DNA of 64,000 bases from Cognatiluteimonas profundi (GTDB lineage Bacteria; Pseudomonadota; Gammaproteobacteria; Xanthomonadales; Xanthomonadaceae): NCBI RefSeq assembly GCF_009792795.1, contig NZ_VKHQ01000004.1, positions 368,659 through 432,658 on the forward strand, read 5' to 3'. The position numbers and the translations under genes are program-made. This document shows, in pieces, positions 52,182 through 61,192 of this stretch. The notes under the pieces are model-generated. The model did not search any database, was not told where the DNA came from, and saw only the letters and a list, made by a program, of their open reading frames with translations. Position 1 is the stretch's first letter. Each line of letters begins with the position of its first letter.

Positions 52182-53854
52182 GTTCGGCGCTGCGGGCACT
52201 GCGCATCGGCCGCGTGCTGGTGCGTTACCGGTTGGATGACCTGCTCGACCAGACCGGCGCCGAGCGCTGGTTGAAGTTGATGCGCCCGTTCGTACCGCGC
52301 GCATCGGGCGACATCGCCGCGTTGCCGCGCGGCGCCCGCCTGCGGCTGGCCTTGCAGGAACTCGGACCGATCTTCGTCAAGTTCGGCCAGATCCTGTCCA
52401 CGCGGCGCGACCTGGTGCCGACCGATATCGCCGACGAACTCACCCTGCTGCAGGACCGCGTGGCGCCATTCGACGGCGACACCGCGCGCGCGCTCGTCGA
52501 GGAATCGCTGGGCCGGCCGATCAACGAGGCGTTCGCCGGTTTCAACACGACGCCGCTGGCCTCGGCCTCGATCGCGCAGGTGCATGCGGCGACGCTGCCC
52601 GCCGTCGATGGCGTGCGCGGCCGCGACGTCGTGGTCAAGGTGTTGCGTCCGGGCATCAGGCGCCAGATCGCCGATGATGTCGCCCTGCTCAAATCCGTCG
52701 CGGCCGTCGTCGACCGCACGCATCCGGCTGCCGACAAGATCCGTCCGCGCGAGATCGTGGCGGAAATCGAATCGACGCTCGCGGCCGAACTGGACCTGCA
52801 GCGCGAAGGCGCCAATGCCAGCGTGCTGCGGCGCTTCTGGCTCGACTCGCCCGACCTCTACGTGCCGGAAGTGGTCTGGAGCCACACCGCCGAACGTGCA
52901 TTGACGCTCGAGCGCGTGCACGGCATCCCGTCGGACGACATCGCCGCGCTCGATGCGGCGGGCATCGACCGCAAGCTGCTCGCCGCCAAGGGCGTGCGCG
53001 TGTTCTACACGCAGGTGTTCCGCGACAATTTCTTCCACGCCGACGCGCATGCCGGCAACATCTGGGTCGACATCGATCCGCTGCGCAAGTCCAACCCGCG
53101 CTTCATCGCGCTGGATTTCGGGATCATGGGCCAGCTCTCCAGCGAGGACCAGTACTACCTCGCCGAGAATTTCATGGCGATCTTCAACAAGGATTACCGC
53201 CGCATCGCCGAGCTGCACGTGCAGGCCGGATGGATGCCGTCGCACATCCGCATCGACGAACTCGAAGCCGCGGCGCGCGCGGTGTGCGAGCCCTATTTCA
53301 CCCGGCCGCTGGCGGAGATCTCGCTGGCCGAAGTGCTGCTGAAACTGTTCCGCACCGCGCAGCGCTACGAACTCACGATCCAGCCGCAGCTGATCCTGCT
53401 GCAGAAGACGCTGCTCAACATCGAGGGCGTCGGCCGCCAGCTGGATCCGGACATCGACATCTGGGCGGTCGCACGCCCGGTGCTCGAGCGCATCCTGCGC
53501 GAGCGCTACAGCCCGCAGCGCCTGCTCACCGAATTCCGCAAGCGCCTGCCCGAGCTCATCACCCAGGCGCCGGACATGCCGCGCCTGCTGCACGCGTGGC
53601 TGACGCAGCAGGTCGAGGGCAAACATCACCTGAACCTGCATTCGCGGCAGCTGGCCGAACTGGCCGAGGCCACGCGCACCTTCCAGCGCCGCGCGGTCGG
53701 CGCAATCGTCGGCTCCGGCCTGCTGATCGTCGCCGCGGTGCTGTATGCGTTCGAGGCCGGTGGCCCGCGCCTGGCCGGCATTCCGGCGTCGGCGTGGATC
53801 GCGGGCTTGGGCGGCCTGTGGGCCTTGCTGGCGGCGTGGCCCCGCCGCAACTGA
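52178..53854 (+). CDS. ubiB: UbiB, ABC1-type kinase-like ubiquinone biosynthesis protein
   Basis: A membrane ATPase of the ABC1/ADCK family needed for ubiquinone synthesis, probably by extracting lipid intermediates. The 558-residue protein has the family KxGQ motif in [12 protein letters not shown], the Ala-rich loop [13 protein letters not shown] replacing the kinase P-loop, the catalytic-like [13 protein letters not shown] and LDFGIMGQL (DFG), and a C-terminal membrane region (about 505-550). Start ATG 52178 overlaps ubiJ by 4 bases. Confidence 0.95.
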   Translation: MSSALRALRIGRVLVRYRLDDLLDQTGAERWLKLMRPFVPRASGDIAALPRGARLRLALQELGPIFVKFGQILSTRRDLVPTDIADELTLLQDRVAPFDGDTARALVEESLGRPINEAFAGFNTTPLASASIAQVHAATLPAVDGVRGRDVVVKVLRPGIRRQIADDVALLKSVAAVVDRTHPAADKIRPREIVAEIESTLAAELDLQREGANASVLRRFWLDSPDLYVPEVVWSHTAERALTLERVHGIPSDDIAALDAAGIDRKLLAAKGVRVFYTQVFRDNFFHADAHAGNIWVDIDPLRKSNPRFIALDFGIMGQLSSEDQYYLAENFMAIFNKDYRRIAELHVQAGWMPSHIRIDELEAAARAVCEPYFTRPLAEISLAEVLLKLFRTAQRYELTIQPQLILLQKTLLNIEGVGRQLDPDIDIWAVARPVLERILRERYSPQRLLTEFRKRLPELITQAPDMPRLLHAWLTQQVEGKHHLNLHSRQLAELAEATRTFQRRAVGAIVGSGLLIVAAVLYAFEAGGPRLAGIPASAWIAGLGGLWALLAAWPRRN

Positions 53855-53866
53855 CTTCGGCAACGA

Positions 53867-54616
53867 ATGATGGAGATGACAGCGAACGGCGTGGCAGCGC
53901 AGGTCGATGCGCCGGCGACGGATGACAGGCCGGCATTGCCAGTGCTGTATCGCGACGAGTGGCTCGCCGTCGTCGACAAACCCGCGGGGCTGATGGTCCA
54001 CGACAGCGCGCTGGCGCGTGGCGAGACCGACTTCGCCGCCGACCGTTTGCGCGAACAGTTCGGCCGGCCGGTCTTCCTCATCCATCGGCTGGACCGCGCC
54101 ACCAGCGGCTGCCTGCTGCTGGCGTTCGATCGCGACACCGCCTCGTTGCTTGGGCACGCGGTGATGGCCAACGGCCTGCGGAAGGATTACCTCGCGGTCT
54201 GCCGTGGCTGGCCGGAGGAAGAGTTCGTCGTTGACCATCCGCTCGATGGCGGACCCGGAAAGCCGCAGAAGAAACCGGCAGTGACCGGATTCGCGCGGCT
54301 GGCGACGGTCGAACTGGCCCTGCCTTCCGCCGGCTTCCCGACGTCGCGCTACGCGCTGCTGCAGGTGCGCCCGCAGACCGGGCGCTTCCGCCAGATCCGT
54401 CGGCACCTCAAGCATGTCTCCCATCACCTGATCGGCGACAGCAGCCACGGCGACGGCCGCCACAACCGCGCCTTCCGCATGCTCGGCATCCACCGCATGC
54501 TGCTGCATGCGCAGCGGCTGGCGTTCACGCATCCGGTGACGGGCGTGGCTTGCGACACTGTCGCGCCGCTGGATGCCGAATTCACCAAGGCACTGTCGCT
54601 GTTCGACCCGGCGTAA
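53867..54616 (+). CDS. truC: tRNA pseudouridine(65) synthase TruC
   Basis: RluA-family pseudouridine synthase modifying U65 of tRNA-Ile and -Asp in E. coli. The 249-residue protein has VVDKPAGLMVHDS, the catalytic Asp in IHRLDRATSGCLLLA, and the TruC-typical QTGRFRQIRRHLKHVSHHLIGD followed by HGDGRHNR. Start codons at 53867, 53870 and 53876 are all in frame and no ribosome binding site decides between them. It lies 12 bases after ubiB. Confidence 0.9.
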   Translation: MMEMTANGVAAQVDAPATDDRPALPVLYRDEWLAVVDKPAGLMVHDSALARGETDFAADRLREQFGRPVFLIHRLDRATSGCLLLAFDRDTASLLGHAVMANGLRKDYLAVCRGWPEEEFVVDHPLDGGPGKPQKKPAVTGFARLATVELALPSAGFPTSRYALLQVRPQTGRFRQIRRHLKHVSHHLIGDSSHGDGRHNRAFRMLGIHRMLLHAQRLAFTHPVTGVACDTVAPLDAEFTKALSLFDPA

Positions 54617-54688
54617 CGGTCGCCATCGCTGGCGCATGCGATGGGAACAGCACTGGTGCTCGGGCCCGCTGGCGGGTCGAACCCACCA

Positions 54689-54694
54689 TACAAT
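54689..54694 (+). promoter_or_regulatory. Likely -10 element, leaderless start for arfB
   Basis: TACAAT ends 7 bases before ATG 54702, with no Shine-Dalgarno sequence. Confidence 0.5.
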
Positions 54695-54701
54695 TCCGGC
54701 C

Positions 54702-55121
54702 ATGCTCGCCATCGACGACACCCTGTCCATCCCCGACGACGAGCTCGTCGAGCGTTTCGTGCGCGCGACGGGACCGGGCGGGCAGAACGTCAACAAGGTG
54801 GCGACCGCGGTCGAGTTGCGCTTCGATGTCGCCAACTCGCCGTCGCTGCCGGACCTGGTGCGCGAACGCCTGCTGGCCAAGCGCGATCGCCGGCTGACGC
54901 TCGACGGCGTCTTCGTCATCAGCGCCCAGCGTTTCCGCACCCAGGACCGCAATCGCCAGGATGCGCGCGACCGCCTCGCCGCCTTCATCGCCTCGGGCCT
55001 GCGCGCACCCAAGCCGCGGGTCGCGACCAAGCCGACGCGTGCGTCCAGGCAGCGCCGGCTCGACGCCAAGCGCGGACGCAGTACGATCAAGCAGGGGCGC
55101 ACGCAGCGCGAATGGGATTAG
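54702..55121 (+). CDS. arfB: Alternative ribosome-rescue factor ArfB (YaeJ)
   Basis: Codon-independent peptidyl-tRNA hydrolase that frees ribosomes stalled on non-stop mRNA. The 139-residue protein has the GGQ catalytic loop in RATGPGGQNVNKVATAVELRF, and a basic C-terminal tail (RASRQRRLDAKRGRSTIKQGR) that enters the empty mRNA channel. ATG 54702 (MLAIDDTLSIPDDELVERF) matches family N-termini. Longer upstream frames are Arg/Trp-rich non-coding sequence. Confidence 0.94.
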   Translation: MLAIDDTLSIPDDELVERFVRATGPGGQNVNKVATAVELRFDVANSPSLPDLVRERLLAKRDRRLTLDGVFVISAQRFRTQDRNRQDARDRLAAFIASGLRAPKPRVATKPTRASRQRRLDAKRGRSTIKQGRTQREWD

Positions 55122-55190
55122 CCGACGCATGTGCGATCACAAGCGCGGGGCGGCAGGCGCGACGACGGCGCGGTCATGGACGGCGCCGGC

Positions 55191-55820
55191 ATGAGCGCCA
55201 CCCATCACGAGCACCCTCGCGGTGCCGGCGACGATCTCATCCTGCCGCTGCCTCCCAGTGCGCCGCGCGTGCCGCCGAACCGTTTTGGTCGCTGGCTCGG
55301 ACGCAGCATCCTGCGCCTGGGCGGCTGGCGCATGGTCGGTACCTTCCCGGACATCCCCAAGCTGGTGCTGATCGGGGCGCCGCATTCGTCCAACTGGGAC
55401 GGGGTCTGGGGTTTTGCCGCCAAGCTGGCGCTGGGCCTGGACATCAAGATCCTGGGCAAGCGCGAATTGTTCTGGTGGCCACTGGGCGCCGTGCTGGAGA
55501 GGCTGGGCGTGATCGCGATCGACCGCAGCGCCGCGCACGGCGTCGTCGAGCAGTTGGCGACGCTGATCGGCGAGTCCGACAAATTCTGGCTGGGACTGGC
55601 CCCGGAGGGCACCCGCAAACCGGTCGATCGCTGGAAAGTGGGCTTCTGGAAAATCGCCCGCGCGGCGGACGTGGGCATCCTGCCGGCATATTTCCATTAC
55701 CCGGACAAGGTCATCGGCATTGGCCCGATCTTCGAGACCAGCGACGACATGAGCGCCGACATCGCGCGGATCCGCGCCTGGTACCGGCCGTGGAAGGGAC
55801 GGCACCACGGCACGCCCTGA
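55191..55820 (+). CDS. Lysophospholipid acyltransferase family protein (PlsC-like)
   Basis: A 209-residue glycerolipid acyltransferase. The catalytic HX4D is HSSNWD within IGAPHSSNWDGVWG, and the second conserved box is LGLAPEGTRKPVDRWKVGFW. There is a short hydrophobic stretch but no clear transmembrane helix. The substrate may be a 1-acylglycerol-3-phosphate or another lipid; the sequence does not decide. Start at ATG 55191 (MSATHHEHP); ATG 55176 is in frame and would add five residues. It lies 69 bases after arfB. Confidence 0.87.
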   Translation: MSATHHEHPRGAGDDLILPLPPSAPRVPPNRFGRWLGRSILRLGGWRMVGTFPDIPKLVLIGAPHSSNWDGVWGFAAKLALGLDIKILGKRELFWWPLGAVLERLGVIAIDRSAAHGVVEQLATLIGESDKFWLGLAPEGTRKPVDRWKVGFWKIARAADVGILPAYFHYPDKVIGIGPIFETSDDMSADIARIRAWYRPWKGRHHGTP

Positions 55821-55879
55821 CCCGGCTCGAGGCGCGCGATCCCCCGTGCCAACATGATCTGCACCGGCAACGCTCGCGC

Positions 55880-56821
55880 TCAATCGTCGGGGGAGCCTGC
55901 GTCCGGCTGCACCAGCTGCACGAAGGCGTGCGCCTGCGGCGACAGCTGCTTGCTCTTGCGCATCACCACGCCGTAGCTGCGTGACGGGAAATACCGCGCA
56001 AGCGAGCGCGCGGCAAGGCGCGTGCGGTCGGCATCGGTCAGGCAGATCGCGGTCACGATCGAGATGCCCAGGCCCATGGCCACGTACTGCTTGATCACTT
56101 CCCAGCCACCGACCTCGAGCGCCACCGTGTACGGCACGCGGTTGCGCTGGAACACCAGGTCCACCATCCGGTAGGTCGTCAGCCGCTGCGGCGGCAGGAT
56201 CAGGCCGTAGGGGGAGAGATCCTCCAGCGTCAGTTCGGCCTTGTGCGCCAGCGGATGGTCCAGCGGCGTGATCAACATCGGCTCGAACCGGTACAGCGGC
56301 GCGTAGGCCAGGTCGGCCGGAACGTCGAGCATCGACCCGACCGCCAGGTCCACCGCATCCGAACGCAGCAGGTCCAGGCCGCTGGCGCCGGTGACGTTGT
56401 GAAGCCGCAGGCGCACGTCGGGGTGGCGCTGGCGGAAAGCCTCCACGATGCCCGGGAGCAGGTAGAGGATGGTGGAACTGCCGGCGGCCACGTCCAGGTC
56501 GCCGGCATCCTGCCCGCGCAGCTGTTCGCGAAAGGCACCATCCAGCCCGTCGATTCCTTCGACCAGCGGCCGCGCCAGCGTGTACAGCGCTTCCCCTTCC
56601 CGGGTCGGAACGAGGCGCCGTCCGCTGCGCTCGAACAGCTTGACCCCCAGCTCACGCTCCAGCGCCTGTAATTGCTGGGTAATGGCTGGCTGGCTGACGT
56701 ACAGCGCCTCCGCGGCGCGCGACACCGAACCCAGCCGGGCGGTCTGGCAGAACGCCCGCAAGGGCTTCAGCCGATCGGCTTTGTAAGCGAAGCGCGGGGC
56801 CGCTGGACTGCGTTCGACCAT
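55880..56821 (-). CDS. LysR family transcriptional regulator, divergent from aceBA
   Basis: A 313-residue LTTR. The N-terminal winged helix-turn-helix reads RAFCQTARLGSVSRAAEALYVSQPAITQQLQALEREL (about 22-58), followed by the inducer-binding domain. The domain has LDVAAGSSTILYLLPGIVEAFRQ and GVVMRKSKQLSPQ, the latter resembling CysB/Cbl members. ATG 56821 starts it. It is divergently arranged with aceB, the usual layout for an LTTR and its target, so control of the glyoxylate shunt is inferred. A TAGTACG/CGTACTA dyad lies between them. Confidence 0.92.
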   Translation of the reverse strand: MVERSPAAPRFAYKADRLKPLRAFCQTARLGSVSRAAEALYVSQPAITQQLQALERELGVKLFERSGRRLVPTREGEALYTLARPLVEGIDGLDGAFREQLRGQDAGDLDVAAGSSTILYLLPGIVEAFRQRHPDVRLRLHNVTGASGLDLLRSDAVDLAVGSMLDVPADLAYAPLYRFEPMLITPLDHPLAHKAELTLEDLSPYGLILPPQRLTTYRMVDLVFQRNRVPYTVALEVGGWEVIKQYVAMGLGISIVTAICLTDADRTRLAARSLARYFPSRSYGVVMRKSKQLSPQAHAFVQLVQPDAGSPDD

Positions 56822-56849
56822 GTTTCGCCACAGATATAAGTTCTTCTAA

Positions 56850-56890
56850 TAGTACGCATTGCGAAAACTGGTTTGTCAAATACCGTACTA
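56850..56890. promoter_or_regulatory. Dyad in the LysR-aceB control region
   Basis: Perfect 7-bp inverted arms TAGTACG (56850-56856) and CGTACTA (56884-56890) in an unusually A/T-rich 107-bp gap. This is a candidate regulator-binding or promoter element. On the minus strand a TTGACA lies near 56873-56878, a possible -35 for the lysR gene. Confidence 0.4.
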
Positions 56891-56928
56891 GAGCGGATGG
56901 TCTGGGTCCCCGACACACGGAGCAGCGC

Positions 56929-58548
56929 ATGGCGGCAGTCCTGCAGGCAGTAGCGACGGACGGCATCGCGATCACGCGGAGCCTGCCTGGCCAGGCGGAG
57001 CTGCTGACTCCCGAGGCACTGGCCTTCCTGGCCGCGCTGCATCGGCGCTTCGAGCCCGACCGCCAGGCAAGACTGGCCGCCCGCCGCGAGCGCCAGGCCG
57101 CCTTCGACACCGGCGCATTGCCGGACTTCCGCGCCGACACCGCCGACCTGCGTGCCGGCGACTGGCGCGTCGCGCCACTGCCGGCGGCGTTGCTGGACCG
57201 GCGCGTGGAGATCACCGGCCCGGTCGATCCGAAGATGGTCATCAACGCGCTCAACTCCGGCGCCCAGGTGTACATGGCCGATTTCGAGGACTCGACCTCG
57301 CCGACCTGGGCCAACCTGGTGGCGGGCCAGCGCGCGCTTCGCGCCGCGGTCGCCGGGACGCTGGAGCACATCGCCGCCGATGGCAGGCGCTACACGCTGC
57401 AGCCGTTCGAGCGGCAGGCGGTGCTGATGGTGCGGCCGCGTGGCTGGCACCTGGACGAGAAACACCTGTGCATCGACGGCGCGCCGATCAGCGCCAGCCT
57501 GTTCGACCTCGGCCTGTTCGCCTTCCACAACGCGCAAGCCCTGGCGGGCAAGGATCGCGGTCCGTACTTCTACCTGCCCAAGCTGCAGTCGATGGAAGAG
57601 GCGGCGCTGTGGGACGCGGTGCTGGCCCACATCGAGCAGGCGCTGGGTCTGCCCGCCGCGCAGATCAAGGTCACCGTGCTGATCGAAACGCTGCCGGCGG
57701 CATTGGAGATGGACGAGATCCTGCATGCGTTGCGCAGCCGCATCGCCGGCCTCAACTGCGGGCGCTGGGATTACATCTTTTCGTACATCAAGACCTTCCG
57801 TCGCCACCGCGACAAGGTGTTGCCCGAGCGCAGCCAGGTGACGATGACGCAGCCCTTCCTGCGCATCTACTCGGAGCTGTTGATCCGGACCTGCCATCGA
57901 CGCGGCGCGCACGCGATGGGCGGCATGGCGGCGCAGATCCCGATCGCCGGCGACGCTGCCGCCAACGCACTCGCACTGGATCGCGTGCGCGCCGACAAAC
58001 TGCGCGAAGTCACCGCCGGCCACGACGGCACGTGGGTCGCGCACCCGGCGCTGATCGCGCTGGCGCGCGACATCTTCGATGCGCACATGCCGACCCCGCA
58101 CCAGCAGCACGTGCTGCGCGAAGACGTCCGGGCCACCCGCGATGCACTGCTGGCCGCGCCGCTGGGCAGCATCAGCCGCGCCGGCTTCGACAACAACGTC
58201 GAGGTCTGCGTGCGCTACCTCGCCGCGTGGCTCGACGGCCAGGGTTGCGTGCCGATCCATTGGCTGATGGAGGATGCGGCGACCGCCGAAATCGCCCGCG
58301 CGCAGCTCTGGCAATGGCTGCACTTCGGCGATGGCGGGCACGAGCCGCTGCGCCTGGACGACGACACACCGCTGGATTTCGCCCTGCTCGAACGCGCGCT
58401 GATCGGATTGCCCGCGCGGCTTGCAGCCGTCGCGGCGCTGCCCGGCGCGGCGCGCGTGGGCGATGCCATCGCCTTGCTCGACAGCCTGACCCATGCCGAC
58501 ACGCTGGCCGATTTCCTCACCGTTCCCGCCTACGACCTGATCGATTGA
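56929..58548 (+). CDS. aceB: Malate synthase A
   Basis: Glyoxylate-shunt enzyme condensing glyoxylate and acetyl-CoA to malate, needed for growth on acetate and fatty acids. The 539-residue protein has [45 protein letters not shown], and the signature [17 protein letters not shown], followed by the metal and catalytic region GGMAAQIPI. It is close to the 533-residue E. coli AceB. Start ATG 56929 has GGAGC a few bases upstream. aceA follows after a 68-bp gap containing a C9 run. Confidence 0.96.
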   Translation: MAAVLQAVATDGIAITRSLPGQAELLTPEALAFLAALHRRFEPDRQARLAARRERQAAFDTGALPDFRADTADLRAGDWRVAPLPAALLDRRVEITGPVDPKMVINALNSGAQVYMADFEDSTSPTWANLVAGQRALRAAVAGTLEHIAADGRRYTLQPFERQAVLMVRPRGWHLDEKHLCIDGAPISASLFDLGLFAFHNAQALAGKDRGPYFYLPKLQSMEEAALWDAVLAHIEQALGLPAAQIKVTVLIETLPAALEMDEILHALRSRIAGLNCGRWDYIFSYIKTFRRHRDKVLPERSQVTMTQPFLRIYSELLIRTCHRRGAHAMGGMAAQIPIAGDAAANALALDRVRADKLREVTAGHDGTWVAHPALIALARDIFDAHMPTPHQQHVLREDVRATRDALLAAPLGSISRAGFDNNVEVCVRYLAAWLDGQGCVPIHWLMEDAATAEIARAQLWQWLHFGDGGHEPLRLDDDTPLDFALLERALIGLPARLAAVAALPGAARVGDAIALLDSLTHADTLADFLTVPAYDLID

Positions 58549-58616
58549 CCGCGACCCCCCCCCGCAGCGAGGGATTGCTGCACCCAACCGCGCAACATGG
58601 ACGCAAGGAACCACTC

Positions 58617-59945
58617 ATGAAAGCCACGCTTCCCACCGCCGAACAACTCAAGCTGGACTGGAGCAACAATCCGCGCTGGACCGGCATCAACCGCCCGTAC
58701 GCGGCGGAAGACGTCGTGCGCCTGCGCGGCACGGTGGCGATCGAGCATTCGCTCGCGCGCCTGGGCGCCGACAAGCTGTGGCGCTCGCTGCAGGGCGAGG
58801 ATTTCATCAGCGCGCTGGGCGCGCTCACCGGCAACCAGGCGATGCAGCAGGTCAAGGCCGGGCTGAAGGCCATCTACCTGTCCGGTTGGCAGGTTGCCGC
58901 CGACGCCAACCTGGCCGGCGAGATGTATCCGGACCAGTCGCTGTATCCGGCCAATTCGGTGCCGCAGGTGGTCAAGCGCATCAACAACACGCTGCTGCGC
59001 GCCGACCAGGTGCAGCAGGCCGAGAACGCCGCGAAGTCCGGCGCCGAGCGCGGCGACGACATCGACTTCCTGCAGCCGATCGTCGCCGATGCCGAGGCGG
59101 GTTTCGGCGGCGTGCTCAATGCCTTCGAACTGATGAAGGCGATGATCGAGGCGGGCGCGGCCGGCGTGCATTTCGAGGACCAGCTGGCGAGCGTGAAAAA
59201 GTGCGGCCACATGGGCGGCAAGGTGCTGGTGCCCACGCGCGAGGCGGTCGAGAAGCTGGTCGCCGCGCGGCTGGCCGCCGATGTCATGGGCGTGCCGACG
59301 CTGATCGTTGCGCGCACCGACGCCGAGGCCGCAGACCTGCTCACTGCCGACATCGACGACAACGACCGGCCGTTCTGCACCGGCGAGCGCACGGCCGAGG
59401 GTTTCTACAAGACCCGCAAGGGCCTGGACCAGGCGGTCTCCCGCGGCCTTGCCTATGCGCCGTACGCGGACCTGGTCTGGTGCGAGACCGGCAAGCCGGA
59501 CCTGGCGTTCGCGCGGCAGTTCGCCCAGGCGATCCATGCGAAGTTCCCCGGCAAACTCCTGGCCTACAACTGTTCGCCGTCATTCAACTGGAAGCAGCAC
59601 CTGGACGACGCCACCATCGCCAGCTTCCAGAGGGACCTGGCGGCCATGGGCTACCGGTTCCAGTTCATCACCCTGGCCGGGTTCCACTCCCTGAACTATT
59701 CAATGTTCCATCTCGCCCATGGGTACGCCCGGCGGCAGATGAGCGCGTTCGTGGAGCTGCAGCAGGCCGAATTCGCCGCCGCCGACCGTGGCTTCACCGC
59801 GGTCAAGCACCAGCGCGAAGTCGGAACCGGCTACTTCGACGCGGTCACCCAAACCGTTCAGGGAGCCGGGTCCTCGACCGTCGCTCTGAAAGGATCCACC
59901 GAGGAGGCGCAATTCCACTCCCCGCAAACCGCGGCGGCGGCCTGA
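58617..59945 (+). CDS. aceA: Isocitrate lyase
   Basis: Cleaves isocitrate to succinate and glyoxylate at the branch point between TCA cycle and glyoxylate shunt. The 442-residue protein has [23 protein letters not shown], the catalytic Cys in [18 protein letters not shown], and [13 protein letters not shown], all diagnostic. AAGGAA at 58605-58610 precedes ATG 58617. Together with aceB it forms the shunt operon. No aceK is in the window. Confidence 0.97.
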   Translation: MKATLPTAEQLKLDWSNNPRWTGINRPYAAEDVVRLRGTVAIEHSLARLGADKLWRSLQGEDFISALGALTGNQAMQQVKAGLKAIYLSGWQVAADANLAGEMYPDQSLYPANSVPQVVKRINNTLLRADQVQQAENAAKSGAERGDDIDFLQPIVADAEAGFGGVLNAFELMKAMIEAGAAGVHFEDQLASVKKCGHMGGKVLVPTREAVEKLVAARLAADVMGVPTLIVARTDAEAADLLTADIDDNDRPFCTGERTAEGFYKTRKGLDQAVSRGLAYAPYADLVWCETGKPDLAFARQFAQAIHAKFPGKLLAYNCSPSFNWKQHLDDATIASFQRDLAAMGYRFQFITLAGFHSLNYSMFHLAHGYARRQMSAFVELQQAEFAAADRGFTAVKHQREVGTGYFDAVTQTVQGAGSSTVALKGSTEEAQFHSPQTAAAA

Positions 59946-60013
59946 TCGACACTTGCGGCAGCGGCGGTGGCCGGGGATGATCGGTCACCGACCCGAACGA
60001 CCGAGACGAACCG

Positions 60014-60469
60014 ATGAAACTGCTTTCCATGATTGGCTGTGGCGTGCTCCTCGCAGGCTTTGCTGGTGCCTGCCTGGCCAGCGGCGACCAGGGCGCGACC
60101 ACCGTGCCCGAGATCCTGCAGATGCAGCACGCGCTGCGCACGAAGCTGGAGTCGCCGACTGGTGAATACTCGCGCTTCGACGAGGCCTCCGTCCGCAAGA
60201 TGGAAGCCGCGCAGGACCAGGTCTTCCACATGCTGTCCGGGGTGACCTCGCTGGACCAGCTCAGCGAGCAGCAGAAGGTCGATCTGTCCAACGCACTGGA
60301 TCAGGTCAAGGCCACGCTGCTGGCCCAGGAAGACAAGCGCGTCATCTGCCACATCGAACGCAAGATCGGCACCAACCTCACCTCGCGGCGCTGTGAGACG
60401 GTTGCCCAGCGCGAAGCCGACACGGCCGAAGCGCGGCGCATGATGGATCACAACGAGATCGGCCGCTAA
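60014..60469 (+). CDS. Exported protein, tandem paralogue 1, unknown function
   Basis: A 151-residue protein with an N-terminal signal (MKLLSMIGCGVLLAGFAGACLASG). The mature part opens TTVPEILQMQHALRTKLESP and is mainly helical and Gln/Ala-rich, with a conserved Cys pair (RVICHIERKIGTNLTSRRC). It is clearly homologous along its length to the protein encoded at 60666. No known family is recognised, though it may be specific to Lysobacteraceae. A terminator follows at 60499, so each copy probably has its own transcript. Confidence 0.82.
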   Translation: MKLLSMIGCGVLLAGFAGACLASGDQGATTVPEILQMQHALRTKLESPTGEYSRFDEASVRKMEAAQDQVFHMLSGVTSLDQLSEQQKVDLSNALDQVKATLLAQEDKRVICHIERKIGTNLTSRRCETVAQREADTAEARRMMDHNEIGR

Positions 60470-60498
60470 GCCGGCTCGATCGTCCCACGTGGATTGAA

Positions 60499-60525
60499 AA
60501 CGCCCCCGCCCGGGGGCGTTTTTTT
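60499..60525 (+). terminator. Intrinsic terminator after paralogue 1
   Basis: A near-perfect AACGCCCCCG/CGGGGGCGTT stem followed by a T7 run. Confidence 0.85.
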
Positions 60526-60665
60526 GTCCGCGCGTCAGGCCCTGCGGAGAGGGATCATCGGCCGGGAATCCAGCCGGCCGCCGCAGGCAACATCCCCTGA
60601 GGTACACGCTGGCCTTCAGGTGCCGGGCGTAGGATCGATGCACCAACCGATCGATGAGGCGCGCG

Positions 60666-61148
60666 ATGAAACTGATTCCACTGATGGGCTGTGGCGTGCT
60701 GCTCGCCAGCCTGGCAGGCACCTGCCTGGCTGGTGGGGATCAGGCCGCCACTGCCACCACCGTGCCCGAGATCCTGCAGGTGCAGCACGCGCTGCGCGCG
60801 AAGCTCGACGCCCCCCGGGGCGAGTACTCGCGCTTCGACGCGGAGGCGGTCCGCAAGGTGGAAGCCACCCAGGACCAGGTCTTCCGCATGCTGGACGGGG
60901 TGAGCTCGCTCGACCAGCTCAACCAGCAGCAACAGGTCGACCTGGCCAACAAGTTGGAGCTGATCAAGTCGACCCTGCTGGCGCAGGATGGCAATCGCGT
61001 CATCTGCCGCGTCGAGCGCAAGACCGGCACCAATCTCACTACGCGTCGCTGTGAAACCGTCGCCAGTCGCGAACGCAACACGGCTGAAGCGCGCAAATAC
61101 ATGACCGATCACCCCAGTCACATCCAGCAGCCCGAACAAGGGCACTGA
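60666..61148 (+). CDS. Exported protein, tandem paralogue 2, unknown function
   Basis: A 160-residue paralogue of the 60014 gene. Shared blocks include GEYSRFD, DQVFxML, SLDQL, RVICxxERKxGTNLTxRRCETVA and TAEAR. The C-terminus is longer (HPSHIQQPEQGH). The signal region MKLIPLMGCGVLLASLAGTCLAGG parallels copy 1. ATG 60666 aligns with the start of copy 1. Conserved Cys residues may form one disulphide. The local duplication is clear; the function is unknown. Confidence 0.82.
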   Translation: MKLIPLMGCGVLLASLAGTCLAGGDQAATATTVPEILQVQHALRAKLDAPRGEYSRFDAEAVRKVEATQDQVFRMLDGVSSLDQLNQQQQVDLANKLELIKSTLLAQDGNRVICRVERKTGTNLTTRRCETVASRERNTAEARKYMTDHPSHIQQPEQGH

Positions 61149-61162
61149 GCCCGATTGCCACT

Positions 61163-61185
61163 GCGACCCCGGATGAAGGGGTCGC
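61163..61185. terminator. Hairpin between convergent genes
   Basis: GCGACCCC (61163-61170) pairs with GGGGTCGC (61178-61185) around a 7-base loop, without a T run on either strand. It may help separate paralogue 2 from the antiporter gene. Confidence 0.4.
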
Positions 61186-61192
61186 GGCGGCT

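Noticed and set aside
54670..54690. GGCGGGTCGAACCCACC resembling a tRNA T-arm
   Set aside because: The stem does not pair correctly around a seven-base TTC loop, and no acceptor, D or anticodon arms are found upstream.
49928..55102. Very long open frame on the minus strand antisense to oleC-oleD-ubiJB-truC-arfB
   Set aside because: The plus-strand genes are well-conserved enzymes with clear motifs. The antisense frame has Arg/Ala/Gly/Gln-rich, motif-free sequence, which is what GC3-biased codons give on the opposite strand.
58555..58563. C9 homopolymer between aceB and aceA as a phase-variable switch
   Set aside because: It lies outside both genes and not in a recognisable -35/-10 spacer, so there is no evidence of phase variation.
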